DNA of 64,000 nucleotides, taken from Gracilaria domingensis. Its lineage: Eukaryota > Rhodophyta > Florideophyceae > Gracilariales > Gracilariaceae. The notes beneath the pieces are model-generated. The model was not told where the DNA came from. It ran no database searches and was given only the letters and a program-made list of their open reading frames with translations. Of this stretch, positions 1 through 9,130 are shown piece after piece. Location of the stretch: NCBI GenBank assembly GCA_022539475.1, contig VCMS01000022.1, positions 790,237 to 854,236 of the forward strand, in the 5' to 3' direction. Made by a program: the position numbers and the translations under genes. Every line of letters begins with the position of its first letter. Position 1 is the first letter of the stretch.

Positions 1-125
1 ACGTATCGGCGTTCAGGTTTTCCCTTTTCGATAAATTCCGAATAGAACAGGTGATGCTCATCCTCTCCTACCAACCTTCGCGACTTTAACCAGTCCAATG
101 CCCTTGTTAAACGACTCCTCCACAT
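1..125 (-). CDS. NDUFAF2-like complex I assembly factor, N-terminal part
   Basis: Partial gene running off the left edge on the minus strand. The ATG at 125 opens a frame of 41 codons with no stop to base 1. The peptide starts M-W-R-S and continues L-V-G-E-D-E-H-H-L-F-Y and P-E-R-R-Y, the pattern of the B17.2 / NDUFAF2 family (short basic helix, then LVG-D--GN-YY and -KRWV). Family members help build mitochondrial complex I. Directly before the ATG lies a T-rich stretch ending in ACAG, which looks like a 3' splice site, so an upstream exon or a 5'UTR intron is possible. It is divergent from the glutaredoxin gene. The family call is inferred from about 40 residues only; NDUFA12 is the main alternative. 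Confidence 0.5.
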   Translation of the reverse strand, partial: MWRSRLTRALDWLKSRRLVGEDEHHLFYSEFIEKGKPERRY

Positions 126-544
126 CCTGTAAAAAAGAAGAGTCTTTGAATAGGACTGTGTTTGCAGCAGTGGTTCGCAGTGCTCGTCTTTCAATCCATT
201 CACTGCTCAATGCCTACAATAGCGCCTCCCAGAACTGACAGTTTTTAAAGCTACCCCTGTTTGAGAGATTGGGTAGACAGTTTAACAGAGTTGTGTTGCG
301 AAGGTTGACGTTGTCATCCATAACAGATAACTTTCGCTGAGCAATGCGCTCAGGGTTTGAACAAAAACTGCTCTCAGCATTTACTGTACAGGGTACTTCA
401 GCCAGCCAATGCGATCGAATCTACAAATTGACTCAAAAACGCGAGAGGCATTCAAAGAGCACAGCCTCCGCCGCTGCATCTCCGTCCGAGCTCATTGCCC
501 CTTTCTGCGCTTTCGCCCACGCCCGCAAGCCCGCAACTTCAACA
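126..544. other. Divergent intergenic region
   Basis: 419 bp between the NDUFAF2-like start and the preferred start of the glutaredoxin gene; it should hold both promoters. An in-frame upstream ATG for the glutaredoxin lies at 344. No recognised motif or repeat seen. Confidence 0.4.
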
Positions 545-1417
545 ATGACTCCCGAAACAGCCGCATTCACCTTCTCTGTCCCCGTCACACCGTCAGTCCG
601 CCCCACCATCGGCGCGCGAACAGCGCCCGCACGTGGGATACAATTCCATGCCCGCCGCAGTCGTCGCGCGACAATCGCTCCGCTCCGTGTGAGCGCTCAG
701 CATTTCGGAAACGTAGAGGATTTGCCGGTAGAACGAATTCCAATGTCGTTGCCTGAGCTCCCTCAACACTGGTCAAGGCCAGGTGTTTACGGTATCTACA
801 ACTCCCAGAACAGTTTACAATACGTCGCCGCCGTCGCCAACGTCCGCGACGCAATTGCAAATCATGTCCTCTTTGTAGGAGACGCAGATCGCTGTTATGC
901 TGTACGGATGTTGACTGTGGACGATTTGCAACAAAAGGAGGCGCTCGGCGACCTTGCTGAGCAATGGGTCATAACGCACTCGCAGCATGGACCGGGTATT
1001 CCACCGGGTAATTCCGATGCGGCTCCGGAATGGCGTATGGAACGAAAGCCGGAGGATATTTATTTCAGCGATAACGCGCAGCTGGAAATGGTTGCCGGGG
1101 AGATTGAGGATATTATTCGTGATAATGACGTCGTGTTGTTCATGAAGGGCACCAGAAGAATGCCCAGATGTGGCTTCTCTGCAGCTGTTGTCGCCATGTT
1201 GCAGAGCATGACTGACGAATTTGTGTGCGTCGATTGTTTGAATGAGGAGAGGAATATGGGTTTGAGAGGCGCAATTAAGGAGTATTCCAAGTGGCCGACT
1301 ATTCCACAGCTCTATGTCAGGGGCGAGTTCGTGGGCGGCCATGATATTGTGCAGGACATGATGGGTAGCGGCGAGTTGCAGAGCATGTTGGAGATGGTCG
1401 CCGCGGAGAGACCCTAA
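545..1417 (+). CDS. GRXS16: Plastid CGFS monothiol glutaredoxin with N-terminal GIY-YIG-like domain (GRXS16 type)
   Basis: A 290-residue protein. The first ~55 residues are rich in S, T, P and R and poor in acids, typical of a plastid transit peptide. Residues ~75-145 carry a GIY-YIG-like domain (G-V-Y-G-I-Y, then Y-V-A). Residues ~180-285 form a monothiol glutaredoxin domain with the active site C-G-F-S at 209-212, W-P-T-I-P-Q and the glutathione-binding G-G-H-D. Plant GRXS16 has exactly this two-domain order and acts in chloroplast Fe-S cluster carriage and redox control. The frame is open from an ATG at 344, but the ATG at 545 gives the better transit peptide start. It is followed 199 bp later by ARP4 on the same strand. 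Confidence 0.92.
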   Translation: MTPETAAFTFSVPVTPSVRPTIGARTAPARGIQFHARRSRRATIAPLRVSAQHFGNVEDLPVERIPMSLPELPQHWSRPGVYGIYNSQNSLQYVAAVANVRDAIANHVLFVGDADRCYAVRMLTVDDLQQKEALGDLAEQWVITHSQHGPGIPPGNSDAAPEWRMERKPEDIYFSDNAQLEMVAGEIEDIIRDNDVVLFMKGTRRMPRCGFSAAVVAMLQSMTDEFVCVDCLNEERNMGLRGAIKEYSKWPTIPQLYVRGEFVGGHDIVQDMMGSGELQSMLEMVAAERP

Positions 1418-1616
1418 CTCTCGCACCGAGTGGGTGTTGCCGAAGCAAGAGATCTTTCTGCCAGTATCGTATCTAGATCCGAGGGTGGTCGCCGCGTGGC
1501 GTATTTTTTTTCCATAAACAAGAATAACCTTGCTGAGCACGCCGTCGTTCTTCGCCTCGTCCCTGCCTTGTTGCGCAAGCGCCGCGCAGCATCGCGCTTC
1601 CCCACCGCAGCGCATT

Positions 1617-3146
1617 ATGACGGCCGCAAAGACCGTTCTCGGCAGTGATGATGTACGCGCCATCGTCGCCGACTGCGGCACGTACAACCTTCGAATCGGC
1701 TCGTCTGGCCACGACACGCCGCGCGTCATCATTCCTAGCGCAGTCGGTCTTCCCCGTGAACCTACCGACGTCAAAATGACCGACGCTAACGTTCAATCAA
1801 ACCCAGTACAACCCAAGACAACCAACCCGTACATCGCCGGCGACGTGCTTATTAACGCCCCGAAACGCTTTCGTCAAATTGTTCCGTTGCATAACTTTGA
1901 TAACAATCAGATTGACATTAACTGGGATGCCATGGAAAAATGTTGGAGATCTTCTTTGCAATATCTGCAACTTGGAAATGATGCTCCGTTTCTTGTCGTG
2001 GAGCCGACCAGGATGTGGACCCAGCAGCAACGCGCACAGGCGTTGGAACGAGCGATTGAGGCGCTTCAGATGCCCGCAGCCTTTATAGCAAGGGGCAGTG
2101 CCATGGCAGCGTTTGCTTCCGCAAGAACGTCAGCCTGCGTTTTAGATGTCGGCTACTACAATACTTGTGCTGTACCAGTGATCGATGGGTACGCCATGCA
2201 CAAGAAAATGTTCACTTCCGTCGTTGGTGGCAAGTACTTGTCTGAAGCACTTTACGACTGGGTGCAACAGATGCTGCATTCTAGACCTAACTATGATGGA
2301 ACTGAAAGAAAACTCAAGCGTTTAAGAGATGACGACGTCAAGAGAGTTGACTGGTTACGAGCCCCGCATGAAATCCAAAAGGAACGCCTTGAGCGGGACG
2401 GACAGGACAGAAAGTACAAAGTAACGGACCTTTCAAACCAAGGCGTGCTTGCGGACGTTACCGAATCGCACCGTGCGTTTTACCGTCTGCGCGTTATAGA
2501 TGACATGAAGGTTTCCACATTCCGCGTATCTCAGACCAACACGGGCGAAAACGGGAACATCAAACAAGCCGAAAAGAACAACGCTACCGAGAGCAAGCCC
2601 AAGGACGGTAAAGACACTAGCGCCAAGGAAGGAAATGAAAAAGAAGCAGAATCAAAGGCGACCAAAGAATCTAAAGACGGAAGATCGAAGGATAAGGGCT
2701 CGAGCGAAAGGAGCGCAGAGTATTGTTTGCCAGATGGAAATGTGCTTCACTTGCAAGAGAACAATGGTATGTCCATTCCGAACTTATTATTTCAATCGAG
2801 TTCGGATCCCTCCAACGGCATGCTTAGCGTTTCTCACGTAGCGTTTCAAGCAATAAGCGCTTGTGATCTAGACTTGAGGCGTGATTTGTTTAACAGTCTC
2901 GTCATCACCGGCGGATCCAGCTTGATTCCTGGAGTTGTAGAGCGCGTCACAAGAGAAGTGGCTATCTTGACTCCACAAATGTACAAGCTTAAGGTGTATG
3001 CACCGACAAATTATATCGAACGCACCTGTGCATCTTGGATTGGAGGCTCAATTGTTTCTAGTTTGGGCACATTTCAACAAGCATGGGTCAGCAAGGCAGA
3101 ATATGACGAACAAGGAGCAATGAACGCCTTGAGAAAGTGCCCATGA
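1617..3146 (+). CDS. ARP4: Actin-related protein 4 (BAF53-type nuclear ARP)
   Basis: About 509 residues with an actin fold: N-terminal A-I-V-A-D-C-G-T-Y phosphate loop, L-D-V-G-Y-Y-N-T in the second loop, I-T-G-G-S-S-L-I-P-G, and the C-terminal S-W-I-G-G-S-I-V-S-S-L-G-T-F-Q-Q-A-W, which is the ARP4/BAF53 signature rather than that of conventional actin. ARP4 is a subunit of INO80, SWR1, NuA4 and BAF-type chromatin complexes. A lysine- and glutamate-rich insert of about 60 residues (DNA ~2540-2710) interrupts the fold before the GG-S-S-L-I-P motif. The start at 1617 places M directly before the actin fold; an in-frame ATG at 1530 would add 29 residues. Confidence 0.9.
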   Translation: MTAAKTVLGSDDVRAIVADCGTYNLRIGSSGHDTPRVIIPSAVGLPREPTDVKMTDANVQSNPVQPKTTNPYIAGDVLINAPKRFRQIVPLHNFDNNQIDINWDAMEKCWRSSLQYLQLGNDAPFLVVEPTRMWTQQQRAQALERAIEALQMPAAFIARGSAMAAFASARTSACVLDVGYYNTCAVPVIDGYAMHKKMFTSVVGGKYLSEALYDWVQQMLHSRPNYDGTERKLKRLRDDDVKRVDWLRAPHEIQKERLERDGQDRKYKVTDLSNQGVLADVTESHRAFYRLRVIDDMKVSTFRVSQTNTGENGNIKQAEKNNATESKPKDGKDTSAKEGNEKEAESKATKESKDGRSKDKGSSERSAEYCLPDGNVLHLQENNGMSIPNLLFQSSSDPSNGMLSVSHVAFQAISACDLDLRRDLFNSLVITGGSSLIPGVVERVTREVAILTPQMYKLKVYAPTNYIERTCASWIGGSIVSSLGTFQQAWVSKAEYDEQGAMNALRKCP

Positions 3147-4290
3147 ATCCTGCCCTTTAGGAGGAGAATGCTTAACCAACGTCAAGCAAACAAAGGAAAC
3201 TCGCGATTTCGCACTTGACATGAGCAAAGTTCTTCATGTTCAAGACCTCGTCACAAATTGTAATCCCAGTGCTCTCAGCTCGCTCTACTCAAGTACCAAA
3301 GGTACCTTGCTAACTGGATGTTGTTGGTATCTTGAGCACAGAACACATTTGTGAACTCTACTCCTGTTGTGCATCTGAGAACCAAGATGTCGTTATAAGT
3401 CCAAGATGAACCAGAATGGGGGGCGCGGCTTTTGGAGAGTCCTTCGATCACAGCACAAATCGTAGGAAATCAAACGTACCGGTAATCCTGTGCAAGGTTG
3501 TTTTCAGAAGAGACGTTTTCAACGAGCAGTGCATGTGCAACATCTGCACATGTAATCGACGTTTGTTTTGGATCTTATGTTCGTCCGTTTGCATGTTTGT
3601 AAGAGACTTATAATCCCTTAGACTCTTACCGTATTGATTGTTGCAACAACTTGAGGTACTTCTGTTCGGACCCGGACTAAGTCATCCAATTTTTCCAGAG
3701 ATCAACGTTGGGCATGTATCTCGATCTTTTTTCCAGGTAAACTGTCTCATCATTCTTCCTTGAGTAGTACTTCATGTCAGCCCGCTTTTGACGAAACTCC
3801 GTTCAGAGGTTAACTGACTTCATTCACTAGCCTATTATGCTGCATTGGTCTTAAGTCGTATCATGGCTCTCACAATGGGGATTCTTAGGTTACTTTGATG
3901 AATGCCAGCACTGAGGGCGCGCATAAATAGCAAAGCGGAGGAACATAATCAATGGTAATTTAGCCTTGCTAAGAAGCAAAGGTCGTACGAAGAACCTAAA
4001 AAGTTTATACTTCAGCATGATTTGCAGCATGCTCCACTCAAGCTTTCCTGTTGAAATAAAGACGATAGCTTTCAAGGATTTGAACCTTCTTCCACTTCGA
4101 TGCGGAAATCAACCATGAAGTCCTAGTTTCAATTAGATCTTCTATAATAAGCTTTCAGTTATCAACAAGGTTCAGAACCTAACAATCTGAACTGAAACGC
4201 GTAATGATATGCAGGAATTCGGCTAGAGTACCCATAAAGATAGAGAATTACCTATAGAAATAGTGGAGATCTCCGGCTTCTTCGCAATGA
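3147..4290. other. Gene-free stretch
   Basis: About 1.1 kb downstream of ARP4. Only short ORFs without family resemblance are present; no repeat or RNA gene was recognised. Confidence 0.4.
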
Positions 4291-4293
4291 AAA

Positions 4294-4351
4294 GTAGCAG
4301 ACCATACTAAAGAAGAAGAATACCCATAAACAGAGAGACAGAGAGAGAGAA
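4294..4351 (+). repeat. LINE 3' tail remnants, (GAA)n and (GA)n types
   Basis: Two retroelement-like tails in series: GACCATACTAAAGAAGAAG, then CCCATAAACAGAGAGACAG running into (GA)n. The second matches the tail of the complete short LINE copy at 55826-56042; the first matches a tail at about 6338-6358. No coding remains are recognised next to them. Confidence 0.45.
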
Positions 4352-4764
4352 CCTCAAGAGTTTTATCTTTAGTTCGGGAGAATAGGATATTTACTATGTA
4401 TGGTATTCGTGCCACAACGGACTTCAAAGCAGCTCGTTTTTTTGTCTCCGCATCGGAAGTGAAACTCTCGTGAACTAGCGCACGACAAAGAGTCAAGATT
4501 CGTCTCCCAAGGGTACCTTCGTACATCTTATCGGAGAGGGTCCATTTCCCTGCCATTTCCACAGTGAACTCAACATTTATGTATCCATTTCTAGAATCAG
4601 GCCTTCATCATAAGTCTTCCCTAGTACAAAGCATCGCTTATCTCGATAGAGGAATTGCAATGGATGAGTATCCTACGTTGGTGGATTTTTAGCAAAACCA
4701 CGCGTACGTGTTTCAGACTAAAGAGAGAGAGAGGGAGCCTCTCCGTACGCCTCTCCGCAAAACT

Positions 4765-5435
4765 CGGCCAAGCGATCGGTCAGCTTGCCGATCGCCATTG
4801 CGGACCTGGGAAGAACGTCGGTAAAAGACCAACGACTAGCTGCGCGCAAGCAGCAGGCTACGAGCCGATCATCGGAAGAAGATCCTGCCACCGTTTCCCT
4901 GACTTTTTCCCCACATGGAAAGAGCTCCTACGGAGACATTCGTGTGACCGGGGTTTTTCCAGGGTTTTTGCCGGAGGCTTTATGATGAGATCGGGGAACG
5001 TTGGGAAGCTACGAGCTGGTTCTTCTCGTCTAACGTCGCCGACGAAACGAGGCTTTGACGAAAGGAAAGCTGCCATGGTCTCTTGGCGGCACGACGTGAT
5101 ACGTGCTGAGCGCCTTGTCGTGGTGCGCCCCTCAGCCGGTAACCTCGAGAGGATGAATGAAGAGGTACTCAGAAGGAACAAGATATGAACAGGTGGAACC
5201 ACTGGTGAGGAAATGCTTCGGCAGAAGAGAACACCTTCGAGATCTAACGCTTTCTTAGAATAACTACCGAAGGTAACAGCTGCTCAACGTGCGTAACGCG
5301 GCTACATACCCGTAGTCGGTGGCTATATTTTGATGAAAGCCCTATGGGCTGCAGGGGTTCTTAGCAAACCCCACACGATACGAGTAATGAGCGTATAGTG
5401 TCTCACAATAAAGAAGAAGAAGAAGAGAGCCTCTC
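4765..5435 (+). repeat. Dispersed repeat, family B, copy 1
   Basis: Shares long interrupted similarity with 22888-23515. Both copies begin around GCGATCGGTCAGC, share a CGTAAG/CGCAAGCAG..GGC block, AAGATCCT-CCG, TTTCCC-T--AAAGAGCTCC and AGAGGATGAATGAAGAG in the same order and spacing, then diverge into related ends (gggttttgagcaaaccc versus ggggttcttagcaaacccc). This copy ends in CACAATAAAGAAGAAGAAG, a simple-repeat tail typical of non-LTR retroelements. It codes for nothing recognisable; a LINE untranslated region or a SINE-like element is the likeliest source. Confidence 0.6.
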
Positions 5436-5543
5436 TCTCTTTAATGTGAGCAACGTAGTATTCATTGCATATGAAAACGTGTTCAGTTCAATTCTATACT
5501 GCTACCAGCCGCCGAGCAAATAGGGAATATGTCTCTTTGAAGA

Positions 5544-5567
5544 CCCCCCCCCCCCCCCCCCCCCCCC
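5544..5567 (+). repeat. Poly-C tract, 24 bases
   Basis: An uninterrupted run of 24 C in a gene-free region. Such runs can adopt i-motif or, on the other strand, G-quadruplex structure, and are prone to length error in sequencing. Confidence 0.9.
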
Positions 5568-7115
5568 TTAGTCCCGCCATACTGAGCTTCTTATTCTTTT
5601 TTAATGCGGACACTCAGCTTCTCTCTATAATCATCTCTAGGGTTCAGTGTTCGCTGTCTGCAGAACTTTCGAGCTCAGCGTGCGAGCAAAGCATTGCAGA
5701 TCCGCGTACTCGTCACCGTGTCTGGTCGCCACCCCCTCAACGGACCCCCCTGCGTCCCCCGAAAGAATTCCTCATGAAGTTGTGTCGGCGAAGACATTGA
5801 TAGACTCCATGTTTCTCGTTTGTGGGTATATGAGCATATTCGAGAGTCTCGATTTGTGGGCACACGAGCAAAATGGTGAGTCTCTCTATCTCTCTCTTTC
5901 TTTTTCTGTCTCATAGTGCTCGATATCGCTGAGTACTCCCGGATGACATTTGCACGCTACTTTCCTTCCTGTCAAATATGTCGCCACGCACCAACTAGCG
6001 GCTAGTGGGTGCAAACATGGAGCACAACTCACGGGCTGTTGCGATAAGGTGACTACTGCCTCCTTAAGGAAACATTCTTTTCCAAATGTGCGAGAACACT
6101 CTGTGAATCTTGATAAGGCTGGTGTACCCACATACGGGAGGGTGGACTTGAACTTGCGCCCGGCACCTAAGTCTCGATTCTAGACTAAACAGAGGGCGCT
6201 TCTAAAATATATGGTGGCCGTGACCCTGAGGGTCATTCCAAACAAGCGTTCTAATGTGCCGAACGTGCATGGTAGCCCTGGTCATGATCCATGCATTTCT
6301 CGAAGTAAAACAAACACTCGAAATAAGGAGTAGAGGACCATACTGAAGAAGAAGAAAACAAAACACAGGAGCAACGAACTTTTGTTCTCATGAGAAATGT
6401 CTTGGTGCTTGTTATTGACGAGTGGTGCTTATTATGGATGAGTGGTGCTGGGTCCTGAATGCGATGGCATCATTCGCAAATGTTAACACTTTGAGAGCGT
6501 TAATCGCGAAACGCATGCGGAAGAGTTGTGATAGGTGTTAGGGTCATCAGCTAACTTCTTTAGTGCAAGGAAATGAGGTATGCAATTTAGAACAAAACAA
6601 CACAACAAAACTTAAAGAGACATTGACCCCTTCTATCTGAGGGTGATGAACTACGAGACAAGTGAGCTTGGACGAATTGGCCTAAATTCCATCAGTAAGC
6701 GATTGCATGCGATCCATAAAGGTTTCTATCGCTATCGCGACGCACAGACAAAGGACTTCTTTAAACTTTGGGAGGAGCGGGGAGGCGAAAGGCCCGCTTT
6801 GCCTCTCGCATCTAGCACCAGCGTGTTACGCATGGCATGTTCTCCTCAACAGCGTTGCTGCCTAGGGTGGGGGGTATGGGTTTCAAAGAAGCTTCCAGGC
6901 AGCGCGGAGCGGAGCTAACAATGGAAGGCGGCGCGGAAACTAGGCAGACTTGCGCCTTTGCGACAATCTCCACGCCTCCTCTGAATCGGTGATCCAAAGT
7001 CCGCGATAATTCTTCTTCTGCATGCTTGAAATTCCAGTAACGTTACAAAAGTCAGAGGCTGGGCCAACGTTGTTGGAAATCAGGTCAGCGCCTGTGTACC
7101 GTTTCGAAAAGCATA
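5568..7115. other. Gene-free stretch with tail-like repeats
   Basis: About 1.5 kb without a supported gene. It holds a CT-rich patch near 5880-5915 and another GACCATACTGAAGAAGAAG tail near 6338-6358 like that at 4294. Short ORFs (for example from the ATG at 6646) show no family features. Confidence 0.4.
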
Positions 7116-8069
7116 TCAATAGATCCAAGTCCTTGAACCACAATCACCAGAGCCAGTGGCAAAGACTCTGTCAACAGGGCTGTGGGCTAGACCGATGACA
7201 GAGTTCTGATGCGCACAGTAGCTCATGTATGAATCTGGTTGACGGGGATCCCACATGCGAATAGTACCATCGCGGCTGCCGGAAATGATGCGCTCACCAT
7301 CCGGACTGAACGTGACAGATAGAACGAAATCACTGTGGCCCTCGAAGGACATTGGACAACTCTGAACCGGTCGTTTCATGGCAAGGTCCCACAGTTTGAT
7401 AGTGCGATCTAAACCGCCAGAGATCAGAAGTCTCCCACTGGGCGAAAAAGCCACGCAAAGCGGCTTATCGGTGTGCCCTTGAAAGTGACGAAGCAATTGG
7501 CTTGACTGAACATCCCACACACGGGCGATTTGATCATAAGATGCGGCTGCCACCTGCTGCGAACAGGGTGAAACAGCCACTGACGTAACCCAGTCAAAGG
7601 GACCATGTTTCTGACTAAGAGTGCCAAGGGCGTCACCGGTGTGTAGATTCCACAACCTGATAGTATTGTCATCGGCTCCCGACGCAAGAAAACGACCATT
7701 TGCGCTGACATCAATTGACTGAATATCGAAGCCATGTCCTGAGAGACGATGTCTGAGAGTGCGATTATGAATATCCCATATGTTCAATGAACATCCTTCG
7801 GCACCAGTCACGAGGTATTCTCCGTTTGGAGAGAAACAAACAGAACGTACCAGGCGTTCGCTTCGATCGTCATCGTAGGGGTCTGTATATCGCTCTTTGT
7901 GTCCATGTAGTGTAAATGAGGCGACGGACCGAGCGGTGTTGGCGTCGAAGACATGGGCTGCATTATCCGAACCCGTGGCAAGGTATTTACCATCCCAACT
8001 GTATCTGACGCAGCAGACGATGGAATCGAACGGAATAAAGTGCTGCGGCTCCACAGCAACATCAACCAT
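7116..8069 (-). CDS. Tup1-like WD40 repeat protein
   Basis: 317 residues forming a seven-bladed WD40 propeller and little else. Repeats are clear: Y-L-A-T-G-S-D-N, R-S-V-C-F-S-P-N-G-E-Y-L-V-T-G-A-E, I-R-L-W-N-L, A-R-V-W-D-V, I-K-L-W-D-L, I-R-M-W-D-P and a closing S-R-T-W-I-Y. The long loop before V-R-S-V-C-F-S-P-G and the order of blades resemble the C-terminal propeller of the Tup1/Groucho-type corepressor. The N-terminal Q-rich tetramerisation helix of Tup1 is absent. The start at 8069 is the first ATG after an upstream stop. Tup1 partners bind repressors and histone tails; here that role is inferred. A stand-alone WD40 scaffold is the alternative. Confidence 0.8.
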   Translation of the reverse strand: MVDVAVEPQHFIPFDSIVCCVRYSWDGKYLATGSDNAAHVFDANTARSVASFTLHGHKERYTDPYDDDRSERLVRSVCFSPNGEYLVTGAEGCSLNIWDIHNRTLRHRLSGHGFDIQSIDVSANGRFLASGADDNTIRLWNLHTGDALGTLSQKHGPFDWVTSVAVSPCSQQVAAASYDQIARVWDVQSSQLLRHFQGHTDKPLCVAFSPSGRLLISGGLDRTIKLWDLAMKRPVQSCPMSFEGHSDFVLSVTFSPDGERIISGSRDGTIRMWDPRQPDSYMSYCAHQNSVIGLAHSPVDRVFATGSGDCGSRTWIY

Positions 8070-9130
8070 ACGATCAGTACAGGGCAAAAGCGTAGACGTA
8101 GACGTCTACGGTTGAAATGAAGTCAGACGAGTGTGAAGTGAGGCAGAGTCATGAAGGTGAAACCATGGGGGAGATTTAGTGGTGTAACCAAAGCAAGAAT
8201 GATAACAAGTTTTGTGGCACAGGAAGCGGACGCGGGGACGTCAGCGATGGAATACGGAGACTCAGCGCAAGCCAGCGATAACCGTTCTGAGCTAAATCAC
8301 GATGTGGACGGTTGCTAGGCACCGTCGAGATGATACTCGTGTTAGTACTTGTAAGTTACGGCATTCCAACTTTGGGGGTGCCACGTCTTGTGTGTGGCGT
8401 GCGCGCTGTCGTCAAGAGCGTGTCCCTCCACCGCGATTTACCTTCATGAGTTCGTTCAGTGCTGGCAGATATCAGTCAGGGGCTGCTAAGTTAATGCGTT
8501 CGTTCTTGAGCAGAGCTGAGTTTGTTGTGGTATCATGGGCAATGGCGGAGTCTGGTTGGATACAGGCACCTGATGATGACGCATGGGGCACCGGCGTCAG
8601 CCGAAGAGCGAACTGCAACACGGCGGAAAGTCAACGCCGTCATCAGCCGGTGTGTCGTTCTGCTGTAGCACAGATATCATACACGTAGTATCTCAGGATT
8701 TTTCAAACGGCGCTGCGCAGTTTTTTTTGTTCGGTGTGAGGTCACCGCTCATATTGCCCATTTGTGCGACGTGGAACGGATGCGCATGATGCACAACGTG
8801 CATTGCACATGCGTCGTGATGAGATCCGCCAAACAGAACAGAAGTGTGGCGGGGGGCTGGGCGGCGCCACGGTGGTGCCACCACCACCCACACTTTTTCG
8901 CGGCTTACAGTACGCACATTTCAGCACTCCCCCGTTACGTGTACCAAGGGTATTAAGGTTACATACATCCACCCTCACACCTACAATACAAGCCTTGCAC
9001 ATTTTGGCGCCAGAACTGATCAATCCCACCCTTCGCATTCCTCCCTTCCCCTAGCCCGGTCCTCCATCGCAGCCGCCGCATCTCATCCTCCTTCCCATCT
9101 CCCACCAACCATCCGTCCTCGAATGTTGTC
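8070..9130. promoter_or_regulatory. Divergent intergenic region of the WD40 and KMT2 genes
   Basis: About 1.06 kb serving two divergent genes. Just upstream of the WD40 start lies a perfect 14-bp palindrome, CGTAGACGTCTACG (8097-8110), containing the core GACGTC. Several overlapping short ORFs on both strands show no family resemblance. Confidence 0.35.

Noticed and set aside
815-1774. 319-codon minus-strand ORF
   Set aside because: Antisense to the glutaredoxin gene and the start of ARP4, both well supported; no motif.
6130-6180. tRNA-like T-loop on the minus strand (GTTCAAGTCC)
   Set aside because: The flanking bases do not pair into a T-stem and no acceptor or anticodon arm could be found; perhaps a chance match or a decayed tRNA-derived scrap.
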